Shown here: positions 53,398 to 61,563 of the stretch, in pieces | How positions within the stretch are numbered: position 1 is the first letter of the stretch | Layout: the number at the start of each line of letters is the position of its first letter | NCBI RefSeq assembly: GCF_011065895.1 | Contig: NZ_JAALCR010000008.1 | Span: 62,001-126,000 of the forward strand | From: Paludisphaera rhizosphaerae | GTDB lineage: Bacteria; Planctomycetota; Planctomycetia; Isosphaerales; Isosphaeraceae | Length of the DNA stretch: 64,000 nucleotides | Direction: 5' to 3' | Notes under the pieces: model-generated | Told to the model about the DNA's origin: nothing | The model's input: the letters and a program-made list of their open reading frames with translations, nothing else | The model's database searches: none | Translations under genes and position numbers: made by a program

Positions 53398-54360
53398 GTG
53401 GACGACCGAATCGCCATCTCGATCGAAAACGTGAGCAAGTTCTACCGCGATCAGGTCGCGCTCGACGGCCTCTCGCTAAGCGTCCCCGAAGGCTCGGTCT
53501 TCGGGCTGCTCGGCGAGAATGGGGCGGGCAAGACGACGACGATCCAGATCCTCCTGGGAATGATTCGAGCCGACGCCGGTCGAGCGAAGGTGCTGGGGCT
53601 GGACCCGGGTACGGAGGGATTGGAGGTCCGCCGTAGGGTCGGCTACGTCCCCGAGGTCCCGACGCTCTACGACTGGATGACGGTCGCCGAGATCGGCTGG
53701 TTCGCCGCTGGCTTCCATCCGGAGCCGGTCGTCGGTCCGGCTGGTTTTCTCGCGCGTTACGGCGAGTCGACCCGCGGCTTCGGCTTGCCGCCGGACCGGA
53801 AGATCAAGGCCCTCTCAAAGGGGATGCGGGCCAAGGTCTCGCTCTCGCTGGCGATGGCCTCGGATCCGGGACTGCTGATCCTTGACGAGCCGACGTCGGG
53901 CCTGGACGCGATGGTCCGGCGCGAGTTCCTGGAGAGCATGGTCGACCTCGCCGCCAGCGGGCGGACCGTCTTCCTCTCCAGTCACCAACTCGGCGAGGTG
54001 GAACGCGTCGCCAGCCATGTGGCGCTCTTGCACAAGGGCAAGCTGATCCTGGCCGAACCGCTCGAGGACCTCCGCGCCAGGACCTTCCTGTTGGCGGTGA
54101 ATTTCCAGAGCCGAGACCATGACCCGGCCCCGCCGGCCTCGCTGCCGCTGGAGTTGATCGACGCGGCCGACGCTCCACGGCAGGCCCACTGGCTGGTTCG
54201 CGCTCGCGACCGCTCGGCCTGCGAGGCCGTCCGCAACCTTCCGGGCGTGGAGTCGGTCCGAATCGAGACTCCCTCGCTCGAAGACGTGTATGTGGGCTAC
54301 ATGCGAGGTCGACGCCCGACGCCGTCCTCGCCTCCCTCGAGTGCGATCCACGTCGCCTGA
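53398..54360 (+). CDS. ABC transporter ATP-binding protein
   Basis: 320-residue ATPase. Walker A 'GLLGENGAGKTTT', Walker B 'LLILDEPTSGLD' and switch His in 'LSSHQLGEVERV' are present; the signature is 'LSKGMRAKVSLSLAMA' in place of LSGGQ, as in other exporter-type (ABC-2) ATPases. The C-terminal ~80 residues form an accessory region. GTG 53398 is chosen because it follows the regulator's stop by 2 nt and removes an overlapping Gly/Arg-rich extension. Works with the permease encoded 36 nt downstream. Confidence 0.92.
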   Translation: MDDRIAISIENVSKFYRDQVALDGLSLSVPEGSVFGLLGENGAGKTTTIQILLGMIRADAGRAKVLGLDPGTEGLEVRRRVGYVPEVPTLYDWMTVAEIGWFAAGFHPEPVVGPAGFLARYGESTRGFGLPPDRKIKALSKGMRAKVSLSLAMASDPGLLILDEPTSGLDAMVRREFLESMVDLAASGRTVFLSSHQLGEVERVASHVALLHKGKLILAEPLEDLRARTFLLAVNFQSRDHDPAPPASLPLELIDAADAPRQAHWLVRARDRSACEAVRNLPGVESVRIETPSLEDVYVGYMRGRRPTPSSPPSSAIHVA

Positions 54361-54396
54361 CCCTTCCTCGTCCTTCGATCCCGAAAGGAGGATCGC

Positions 54397-57297
54397 ATGT
54401 TCGCGCGATTGTGGTGGAAGGAGGCGCGGCAGACGTGGCCGGTCTGGGCGTTTCTGGCGGTGGTGGGCATCGCGATTCAGGCGCTCATCGTCGGGTATGC
54501 CCAGGGCGACGGCGAACCGCGGGGGCTGGCGATCCTCGCCGAAGTCGTCACCTTGATTTACGTGTTCCTGATCGCGGCCGCGGTATTCGCCGGCGAACGC
54601 GAGAGCAGCACGCTCTGGATCCTCGACGCCTTGCCGGTTGAACGCCTGCGACTCTGGGCGGCCAAGGCGTCGTTCGCCTTCGCGACGGCCCTGGGGCTGG
54701 GTGGCCTGTTGCTGATCAGCGCGTTGGCCCTCGGAGGCTACTCGACCTACTGGCGGGACATCTCCGGCGTGGCCCTGCTGGTGGGGCTGGTCGCGATGGG
54801 CTGGGGCTTGTTCTGGTCGTCGCTGCTGGCCAATGCAATGACCGCCGCCGTGCTGGCGATGGTCTCGCTTTCCGTCACGCTGCTGGCGTTGGTCAATCTC
54901 CAGACTGAGTCGGGGGCCATCGACGCGGCGCCGCTGCTCCTGCTGGTCGCGGCGCTGTCCACGGCGGCCTCGGCGTGGATCTTCCGGCGCTTCGGGCCGC
55001 CGCGATGGGAACCGCGACGGGCTCGGCCCGCCGTCACCGCGGGGGAGGTCGAGGGCCCGGTGTCGAACATCCTCCTGGACACGCCTCCGCCGGCCGGCCG
55101 GCTCGCCCGAGTCTGGAAGTACTCCGTGCCGAGGCTCCTGTGGGAAACCCTGCGGCAAGTGCGGTCAGAAATGTGGACGCTCATCGGTCTGGCGATCGCC
55201 AGTGGAGTGGGGCCGTTTCTGCTCTTCTGGAACACTCGAGGCGGCGGCGCGGATACCTCGCTGATCTACCTCGGCTCGGCCATCCTGGCGCTGACGACCG
55301 GCGTCCTGGCGTTCAACGGTGAGAACCGAGGCCAGACGCAGCGGTTCCTGCTTCAGCACGGGGCGCGGCCCGGTGTGGTCTGGGCGGTCAAGGTCGGGAC
55401 CTGGTGGCTGACGGCGCTCGGCCTGTGGGCGATCACCTTCGCGCCGATCGTCTCGACGACGACCTCGCATTCGATCGCGAACAATCCCCCGTTTCTTCGA
55501 GACTTGGCGTCGATCGCGATGTGGGTCGTCGCAGGCCTGACGATCATCTTCGCGATTGGCGTCCTCTGCGGGATGGCTTTCCGCCGCGGGATCATGGCGG
55601 GGATGATCGCCCTCGTCGCAAGCCTTGCAACAGCCCTGCTCCTCGTGGGGATGCTGGCGTCGCAGATCATGTTCCCCTGGTACTGGCCTTACCTCGCGGT
55701 CGCGCTGCTGGCGGTCGGCTGGGCGTGGAGCGCTGACTGGCTGTACGACCGCCCCGGTTGGGGGCGATGGGCGCGGTTGGCGGTCTACGCGGCGGCCGTC
55801 CCGGCGATCCTGGGGCCGGCCTACATCGCCAGCCGCGCCTGGGGAGCGCCGCTCATCCCGGCCAGCCAGTATGACTCGATCTTTCAGCAATCGAGGATCG
55901 TCGCACCGGTCGCCGACGAGGACAACGCTGCGCCGCTGTACCGGGAGGCGGAGCGCATTCTCGCACGCAACGGCTATCCAGCCTCGGTTCCGGAAGGCAA
56001 GGCGGCGCCGTGGATCACGGACGTCCGGTCGCTCGATCAGGCTTCCTTCGATCCGATTCCGCGGGAAGTCCTCGAATGGCTTGGTCGGATCGAACCCGCG
56101 CTGGTCAAACTGCGCGAGGCGGCCCGGAAGCCAGCGTGCCGCTTTCAAGATCTCCGCAAGGCGAGCACGCTGGATGTGGCCGACGAACCGCCCCTTCACC
56201 CGCTGATCACGGCCCTGGCCGTCTCCGCCCGCGTCCGACTCGCCCAGGGAGAGATGGAGGGGGCCTGGACCGAGGTTGAATCGTTGGAGCGGATGGCCCG
56301 GCAGTATTCGTACAGTTCGCGCTGGTCGAGCCGGCTGATCGACCCCTTGGCGTCCGGCATGGCCCTGCGCTGGACGGTCGACCCGCGCCAGACGGCGGCG
56401 ACTCTGGAGAAGGCGGCCCGAGCCTGGAAGGCGCTCCCCGAGGCCACGTCTCCGGCCGACCGGATTCGGGCCGACGCGGCCCTCTTCCATAACATGCTCG
56501 ACCTCCCGGGGGACAGCCTGGTCGATCTGCTCCTCTATGGACCCAACCTCGATCGCAAGAAGGCCAAGGTCGGGTCGCTCGACAAGTTGAGGTACGACGT
56601 CCAAACAACCTCCTGGGAACGAGCCCGCGCCCGACGAGTCTACGATCTGCTGGCCGCGGCCCAGATCCGTCGATTCGAGGGAGAAGCCTCTCCCTTCCGC
56701 TCGGCCGGCGGCGGGATTCCATCAGAGCGTTGGCGATGGATCCGAGCCGGGGTCGATCCCCATCGGGAATTCGTCCTGCTCGATCATGGCAAGACGCAGA
56801 CCTTCACGCCGGACGATCTGAACACGTTGTCCATCTCGACGCCGCTGCTGGATTACTCCGAACTGGGCCGCGACTTCGACGTCATCGGCCGCAATGAAAC
56901 CACCCGCCGCGCCGTGTGGTTGGTGCTCCTTCTGCGGCTCTACCAAACCCGGCACGACGGCAAGCTTCCGACGTCCCTGGACGCGATCACCGCCAAGGAG
57001 GATTCGGACGAACTGGGCGCCAAACCCCAGGATCTCGTCGACGTCTTCTCCAGCAAGCCATTCGGCTACGTGCCGTCGCAGGGGCAGTCGCTCCTGCCCA
57101 TCGGCTCGATCGACCCTCTCGCGTCGAACCATCTGGCGACTGCCGACCATCGCCAGCAGTCGACCGAGGGCTGCATGCTGCTCTACAGCGTCGGCCCCGA
57201 CGAGACCGACGACCGCGCCGAACGGAACGTCGGCTACGACGGCCGCGGCGATTTCGTCTTCCCGATCAAGAACGACGTCAAACCGCCTGCATCCTGA
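54397..57297 (+). CDS. ABC-2 type permease fused to a large planctomycete-type C-terminal domain
   Basis: 966-residue membrane protein. Residues 1-470 carry about 11-12 hydrophobic segments ('VWAFLAVVGIAIQALIVGYA', 'LIYVFLIAAAVFAGERESSTL', 'PVALLAVGWAWS'-like helices), arranged as two halves typical of ABC-2 permeases. After the last TM near 480, residues 500-966 are soluble and likely outside or in the periplasm: 'DEDNAAPLYREAERIL' (~507), a helical middle, and 'RLYQTRHDGKLPTSLDAI' to 'GCMLLYSVGPDETDDRAE' (~845-935), a module recurring in planctomycete proteins. Permease plus this module in one chain is unusual. A 12-bp hairpin follows. Confidence 0.85.
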   Translation: MFARLWWKEARQTWPVWAFLAVVGIAIQALIVGYAQGDGEPRGLAILAEVVTLIYVFLIAAAVFAGERESSTLWILDALPVERLRLWAAKASFAFATALGLGGLLLISALALGGYSTYWRDISGVALLVGLVAMGWGLFWSSLLANAMTAAVLAMVSLSVTLLALVNLQTESGAIDAAPLLLLVAALSTAASAWIFRRFGPPRWEPRRARPAVTAGEVEGPVSNILLDTPPPAGRLARVWKYSVPRLLWETLRQVRSEMWTLIGLAIASGVGPFLLFWNTRGGGADTSLIYLGSAILALTTGVLAFNGENRGQTQRFLLQHGARPGVVWAVKVGTWWLTALGLWAITFAPIVSTTTSHSIANNPPFLRDLASIAMWVVAGLTIIFAIGVLCGMAFRRGIMAGMIALVASLATALLLVGMLASQIMFPWYWPYLAVALLAVGWAWSADWLYDRPGWGRWARLAVYAAAVPAILGPAYIASRAWGAPLIPASQYDSIFQQSRIVAPVADEDNAAPLYREAERILARNGYPASVPEGKAAPWITDVRSLDQASFDPIPREVLEWLGRIEPALVKLREAARKPACRFQDLRKASTLDVADEPPLHPLITALAVSARVRLAQGEMEGAWTEVESLERMARQYSYSSRWSSRLIDPLASGMALRWTVDPRQTAATLEKAARAWKALPEATSPADRIRADAALFHNMLDLPGDSLVDLLLYGPNLDRKKAKVGSLDKLRYDVQTTSWERARARRVYDLLAAAQIRRFEGEASPFRSAGGGIPSERWRWIRAGVDPHREFVLLDHGKTQTFTPDDLNTLSISTPLLDYSELGRDFDVIGRNETTRRAVWLVLLLRLYQTRHDGKLPTSLDAITAKEDSDELGAKPQDLVDVFSSKPFGYVPSQGQSLLPIGSIDPLASNHLATADHRQQSTEGCMLLYSVGPDETDDRAERNVGYDGRGDFVFPIKNDVKPPAS

Positions 57298-57661
57298 GTT
57301 CGCTGATCCTCACACGGAGCCCGGCGCAGGCCGGGCTCCGTCCTCCCCCGCAAGCGTTCCAAAGGCGAACCTCCTACGGCCTTCGCTTCTGATCCTGCAG
57401 AATCCCCCGAATAAATCCTGCTCATCCACGATTACATCTGAAAGACAATCAGACCGCCTGTGAAGACTAAGAGGGAGCCTTAAGCAAGACTCCTTGTCGA
57501 AGCTCTCGACCTCCATCGAGCGCCGCGTTCCCGCCGCCGGAAACGGTGTTCCGGCTCACGCCATCGTCAACGCACGAACCAATTTCCGACATCACCCGGC
57601 GGGCGTTCCGCCGAGATCTTGAACTCATCACAACAGCGCTTCAACGCGTCAGGAGGGCAGC
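57298..57661. other. 364-nt spacer between permease and paralogue cluster
   Basis: After the hairpin, a moderately AT-richer stretch (57360-57480) without a convincing promoter or gene. The last nucleotides carry AGGAGG before the GTG at 57662. Confidence 0.4.
57314..57341 (+). terminator. Hairpin after the ABC permease
   Basis: 12-bp perfect stem (ACGGAGCCCGGC with its complement), 4-nt loop, 17 nt after the stop. Followed by CCTCCCC, no U-tract. Confidence 0.6.
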
Positions 57662-58195
57662 GTGCGCCTTCGCAGATCGACGGGCGGCCTGCTGGATGCG
57701 ATCGTCCGCCAGTCGGGGGTGATCGCCTTCGCCGGGTTGGCGGTGTTGCTCGTGCTGGTTCCCTTGCGCCTGCACTATTCGCTGGGCGCCGATCCAGCGG
57801 ATGAGGTTCCACTCGACGCAAGTCGCACCGTCGCCCGCGTCATCCTGGAGGAGAGTTCGGGATCAAAGGGCTTCGAGAAGCTGGCTGCAGCCGTTTCTCA
57901 GCTTTCCGATCAGCCGACTCAGGAGGCCATCCGCCGGCTGATGGAGGAACAAGGCTGCACCGACCTGCACTACAGCCGACGCCTGCGCTGGGTCCTACGC
58001 GACGGCCATGACTATACAATCACATACAACCTCATACCCTATGATGACGTCGACGGCGTCTACCGCGAGCACTTGCTCGATTTTCTGAAACACGGTCCGG
58101 AATCGACCCCTCGCCTCCTGTTCGACGAGTCCGACGCACCCGGCCCGCTCGAGCGCGACACGGAAGCCGAGACTCTAAAAAATTTTCATCCCTGA
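57662..58195 (+). CDS. Membrane-anchored hypothetical protein, paralogue 1 of 3
   Basis: 177 residues from GTG 57662, preceded by AGGAGG. One N-terminal TM helix (about 19-37, 'VIAFAGLAVLLVLVPLRL') then an extracytoplasmic or soluble domain of ~130 residues. The core 'GFEKLAAAVSQL', 'IRRLMEEQGCTDLHYSRRLRWVLRDGHDYTITY', 'IPYDDVDGVYREHLLDFLKHGP' recurs in the next two genes. No known family recognised and no catalytic motif. First gene of a same-strand tandem of three downstream of the GntR-ABC operon. Confidence 0.75.
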   Translation: MRLRRSTGGLLDAIVRQSGVIAFAGLAVLLVLVPLRLHYSLGADPADEVPLDASRTVARVILEESSGSKGFEKLAAAVSQLSDQPTQEAIRRLMEEQGCTDLHYSRRLRWVLRDGHDYTITYNLIPYDDVDGVYREHLLDFLKHGPESTPRLLFDESDAPGPLERDTEAETLKNFHP

Positions 58196-58201
58196 TTTGA
58201 T

Positions 58202-58231
58202 TTGAAACATTCGCACGCACCCGCGTAAAAG
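58202..58231 (+). promoter_or_regulatory. Candidate promoter for paralogue 2
   Basis: TTGAAA (58202-58207) and TAAAAG (58226-58231) with an 18-nt spacer, ~125 nt before the ATG. Moderate match. Confidence 0.35.
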
Positions 58232-58354
58232 ATCTTGTCTCTGCCTCGTGGGGAAAGCCAGGACCTCGGCCGCGAAGTCGACCGTCGTCCTCTCTGAAAG
58301 GCTATTCGTCCAAGTCGCCGAAGCCCATCTCAGTGGCGACGAATCGGGGGAGCC

Positions 58355-58966
58355 ATGAATCGATCGAACGTCGGGCGCTGCCTGTCCGGTGCGGGGCGGA
58401 CCCTGGGGATGATCAGCGGAATGGGATTCACCGCCGTGGTCGTCCTCGTTCCCCAACTCTTGAAAGAGCCGCTGGATTCAGGCGCGTCGGGAGAACGCTC
58501 AGCCAGCGAGCGCAAGGTCGCGCAGGCTGAGTTGTTGGACTTCTGGGCCTCCGAGGGCTTCATCGAACTGGCCAAGGAGGTTGCCGCCGCCCCTCACGAA
58601 CCGAGGTGGGAGGATCTCCTCGCCCTGATGGAAGCCCGTGGTTGCACGGAGCTCCGCTATAGCCTTCGAGTCCGCTGGACCCTCAACGACGGCCTCATCG
58701 ACGACATAACTTACATGCGACGCCCCTACGCAGAACCATGGCACGCCAGGGAGTTCACATCGATTCTACGAGGAGGTCCCCGCGCAGCAGGGCTCCTCCC
58801 GGAGACCCAGCCGCGGATCATCAAGCTCCAACCGGAAGAAGGACTCGCTGTCCCGGATTCGATCCTTGAAGATCTCGTGAAACACGCCGAGCACTTGCCT
58901 GACATCGCATCGTCGACCGGGCCAATTTTTCGAGACAGCGATGACAGGGCGTTCCCAAAGCAGTAA
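58355..58966 (+). CDS. Membrane-anchored hypothetical protein, paralogue 2 of 3
   Basis: 203 residues. N-terminal hydrophobic helix (about 17-36, 'LGMISGMGFTAVVVLVPQLL'), then the shared domain: 'GFIELAKEVAAAP', 'LLALMEARGCTELRYSLRVRWTLNDGLIDDITYM' and 'RPYAEPWHAREFTSILRGGP'. It differs from paralogue 1 by a longer C-terminal tail (~60 residues) with 'LPETQPRIIKLQPEEG'. No known family. It follows paralogue 1 by 159 nt with a possible promoter between. Confidence 0.75.
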   Translation: MNRSNVGRCLSGAGRTLGMISGMGFTAVVVLVPQLLKEPLDSGASGERSASERKVAQAELLDFWASEGFIELAKEVAAAPHEPRWEDLLALMEARGCTELRYSLRVRWTLNDGLIDDITYMRRPYAEPWHAREFTSILRGGPRAAGLLPETQPRIIKLQPEEGLAVPDSILEDLVKHAEHLPDIASSTGPIFRDSDDRAFPKQ

Positions 58967-59116
58967 ACTCCTGCGTGATGCGAACGGTTCTTGAGGCGCG
59001 ATGCGGCGAGAGAATCGACTTCGACGCTGGAAGGCTGATCGTCGTCTTCGCCCATCCCAAACGGGCCGACGCGAGGGTCGTGCGAAATCTCTGTTCGATT
59101 CCAGTCGCGGGGTTAT

Positions 59117-59704
59117 ATGAATCGGGCTCCCGAGTCGACGACAGGTGGCCGGCGGTTCATTCCCCCGTTTCGCACGTTGATGTGGTGGACCCACGCGGTC
59201 GTCATCGTCCTGGGCTCGATCGCAGCCCTGGCAGCCCCACTACACCTGGTCATCCGCGCGAATAGTGGGCCGGCCAACGACGCCGAGCTGAGAAGAGTGG
59301 GCCAGGGACGATCGATCATCGGCGCCGCCCTGGTCGAGGTGCAGGTGTCCGAGGGCTTTCAGGAACTCTCCGAGATCGCCGCCCTCACCCCTGAACCGCC
59401 GCCGTGGCAGGCGCTCCATCGCTTGATGAAGGAGCGTGGTTGGGACGACGTCGCCTACGCGCTCCGCGTCGTCTCGATCCTGGACGACGGCCGCACCACC
59501 GAGGTGCTCTACAAGCGCAGGCCCTGCCATGACGCCCAGCCGGCGACGGAGGAGTTCCTCCGGCTTCTGGCCGTTGCACACGGCCGAATCACCGGAGATC
59601 AGGTCCAGCTTCCGCCCTGCGAGATCGACCTTCGCCCGGACAAGATCAATGCGTCGGCCCGGGATGTCGTGATGTTGCTGCTGGACCGCATCGCTCCCGA
59701 ATAG
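59117..59704 (+). CDS. Membrane-anchored hypothetical protein, paralogue 3 of 3
   Basis: 195 residues. N-terminal TM (about 22-45, 'WWTHAVVIVLGSIAALAAPL') followed by the shared domain in its most divergent form: 'GFQELSEIAALTPE', 'LHRLMKERGWDDVAYALRVVSILDDGRTTEVLYK', 'RPCHDAQPATEEFLRLLAVAHG'. The conserved Cys of the other two (GCT) is replaced by Trp (GWD). Convergent with the lipase-like gene 12 nt away. Function unknown. Confidence 0.73.
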   Translation: MNRAPESTTGGRRFIPPFRTLMWWTHAVVIVLGSIAALAAPLHLVIRANSGPANDAELRRVGQGRSIIGAALVEVQVSEGFQELSEIAALTPEPPPWQALHRLMKERGWDDVAYALRVVSILDDGRTTEVLYKRRPCHDAQPATEEFLRLLAVAHGRITGDQVQLPPCEIDLRPDKINASARDVVMLLLDRIAPE

Positions 59705-59716
59705 TCCGCGGGTCGA

Positions 59717-61411
59717 TCAGCTTCCAGCGTGGAGACGGAGGATTCGCTCGACCTCAACGAGCGTGTACTCGCTGGGGTTGATCGTCGTGTGGGTCTCGGG
59801 AACGAGGGTCTCGCTGGCAGCCCCCTCGTGATGGGCGCTGCCGACGGGGACGACGCCGTCGCCGTGGGAGATCGCCGCTGGCAGAATCCGCCCGGTGCCG
59901 GCGATGGTGTGATACTGGATCGCAGGATCGATCGCCAGGTCGCGGAGCGCCCGGTGGGTGGGCTCGCGACGCCGGAGCATACCGATGCAGTTGGGCAGGT
60001 CGTGCATGTAAGGGAGGATCGCGCCGGGGTTGTCGCGGTTGAGCTGCCCGATCAGGCCGTCGAGGTCTCTGGGGCGTCGAGTCAGGGCCTCGGTAATCAC
60101 GCCGCCGGGCTGGGCTGCGGCGCTGAGGCCGTTGTGAGGGGTCGCCACAAAGATCGCCCGCCGGATCGTGGGGACCGGTTCGAAGAAGAACAGGGCCGAG
60201 AGCGAGGCCCGCGACTGCTCCGCGGTCGCCAGCGCCTCCAGAGGACGGTTGCAGACCTGGTTCCAGAAGGTGCAGCCGGACGAGACCATCAGCGTCTTCA
60301 TGACCAGGCCGCCCATACTGTGTCCGACCAGCACGGAGTTCTGCACGCCGGGGTCTGCCTGCGCGGGGTCGACGGCGGCGGCGAAGCGGTACATGTCGCG
60401 ACGGAAGAGGGCCGCCGTGTGCAGGAAGGTCAGGCCGGTGGGATAGCGATAGCCCACGATCTGGTAACGGTCCAGAAACCCCGGCCGCAACCGCAGGCCG
60501 TTCATCAGGTCGGTGAACGTGTACGGGCTGTCATACAGGCCGTGGACGAAGACGACAGGAGTTTTGCCCGGCTGAAACGGCTCCAGCAGGTTCAGGAACG
60601 CCCGGTTGGGATCCTGGCTCGGGTTGACCAGGCCTTCCCAGCCCGACTGAAACGGCCCGATCGTCTCGTGTTCGAGGAAGGCGATGGGAGCGTCGAGATC
60701 ATAGGCCAGGGGACGGCCGGCCCCTGGACCCTCCACGCAGCCGACGCGAAGGGGATCGACGAGTTCCAGCACGTCGCCCGGCCCGGGTCCGCCGCCGTTG
60801 AGCCAGGCGTCGAGGTCAGGCCGAAGGGCGGCCGTGGCGGGAAAGTAGCTGGTGGTCGGCAAGAAGGCGTCAGCGGCCGTCGCCTGCGGATTGCAGCGCC
60901 GGACCACCTGGGGAGCCCCCAGGCCGGCCCGGGTGTGGTCGCGGGCGTTGGACGGATTCCGGGGGGCGGTGGAGGGGGGGATCAGCCCGTGGAACTCGGA
61001 GGGGGACCAGACGAACCCGCGATGGACGATCGGTACGGCGACCTCGCCCCGGGACGTCCGGAGAACCAGGCTCGACCGGGGGTCGATCGCCCGATGACGG
61101 GACGCGACCCGCAGGCAACCGGCGAGGCACTCGTTGTAGAGAGCCATCGCCCGGCCCGATTCGCGGCCGGTCGGGTCGGCGGCCATCGCGGCGTAGGCGA
61201 AGACCGCCGCCTGATAGTAAAGCTCAACCCCGTCTCGACTTCCGGCGTGCTCGGCGAGATGGGCCTTGAGCTTCGTCGAGCCGGCGTGGTTCAGCGCATG
61301 ACCGGAGTCGCCCGCAGCCTGAACGAGCGAGGGCCCGGCCATCGCAGCGGCGGCCCCCCAAAGGAAGCGCCGTCGCGCCACGGGGACGCCGATCCGCCGA
61401 GCATCATCCAT
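59717..61411 (-). CDS. Tat-exported lipase-like alpha/beta hydrolase
   Basis: 564 residues from ATG 61411, chosen because it places a twin-arginine signal (VARRRFLWGAAAAMAGPSLVQA) near the N-terminus; an upstream in-frame start (61477) would add 22 charged residues. Hydrolase core: oxyanion block 'PVVFVHGLYDSPYTF' (~286-300), nucleophile elbow GHSMGG with Ser365, 'FVATPHNG', and a C-terminal 'HGDGVVPVGSAHHEGA' with Asp/His candidates. Probably a periplasmic or secreted esterase/lipase. N-terminal ~260 residues are an unrecognised extra domain. Neighbour of htpG without apparent functional link. Confidence 0.85.
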   Translation of the reverse strand: MDDARRIGVPVARRRFLWGAAAAMAGPSLVQAAGDSGHALNHAGSTKLKAHLAEHAGSRDGVELYYQAAVFAYAAMAADPTGRESGRAMALYNECLAGCLRVASRHRAIDPRSSLVLRTSRGEVAVPIVHRGFVWSPSEFHGLIPPSTAPRNPSNARDHTRAGLGAPQVVRRCNPQATAADAFLPTTSYFPATAALRPDLDAWLNGGGPGPGDVLELVDPLRVGCVEGPGAGRPLAYDLDAPIAFLEHETIGPFQSGWEGLVNPSQDPNRAFLNLLEPFQPGKTPVVFVHGLYDSPYTFTDLMNGLRLRPGFLDRYQIVGYRYPTGLTFLHTAALFRRDMYRFAAAVDPAQADPGVQNSVLVGHSMGGLVMKTLMVSSGCTFWNQVCNRPLEALATAEQSRASLSALFFFEPVPTIRRAIFVATPHNGLSAAAQPGGVITEALTRRPRDLDGLIGQLNRDNPGAILPYMHDLPNCIGMLRRREPTHRALRDLAIDPAIQYHTIAGTGRILPAAISHGDGVVPVGSAHHEGAASETLVPETHTTINPSEYTLVEVERILRLHAGS

Positions 61412-61563
61412 GAACCCCTCGCAGATCGGTCCCCGACCTTCACGCCGCTCCGCGACGCGTCCTTGTTTCTCCCTCATGCAATCGGCCTCCGGGCCGGAAA
61501 GCGTTCACGGAATCCTTACCAGGAACCAAGAATTCCCCCCAGCCCGAATCGTCAATCGACCGC

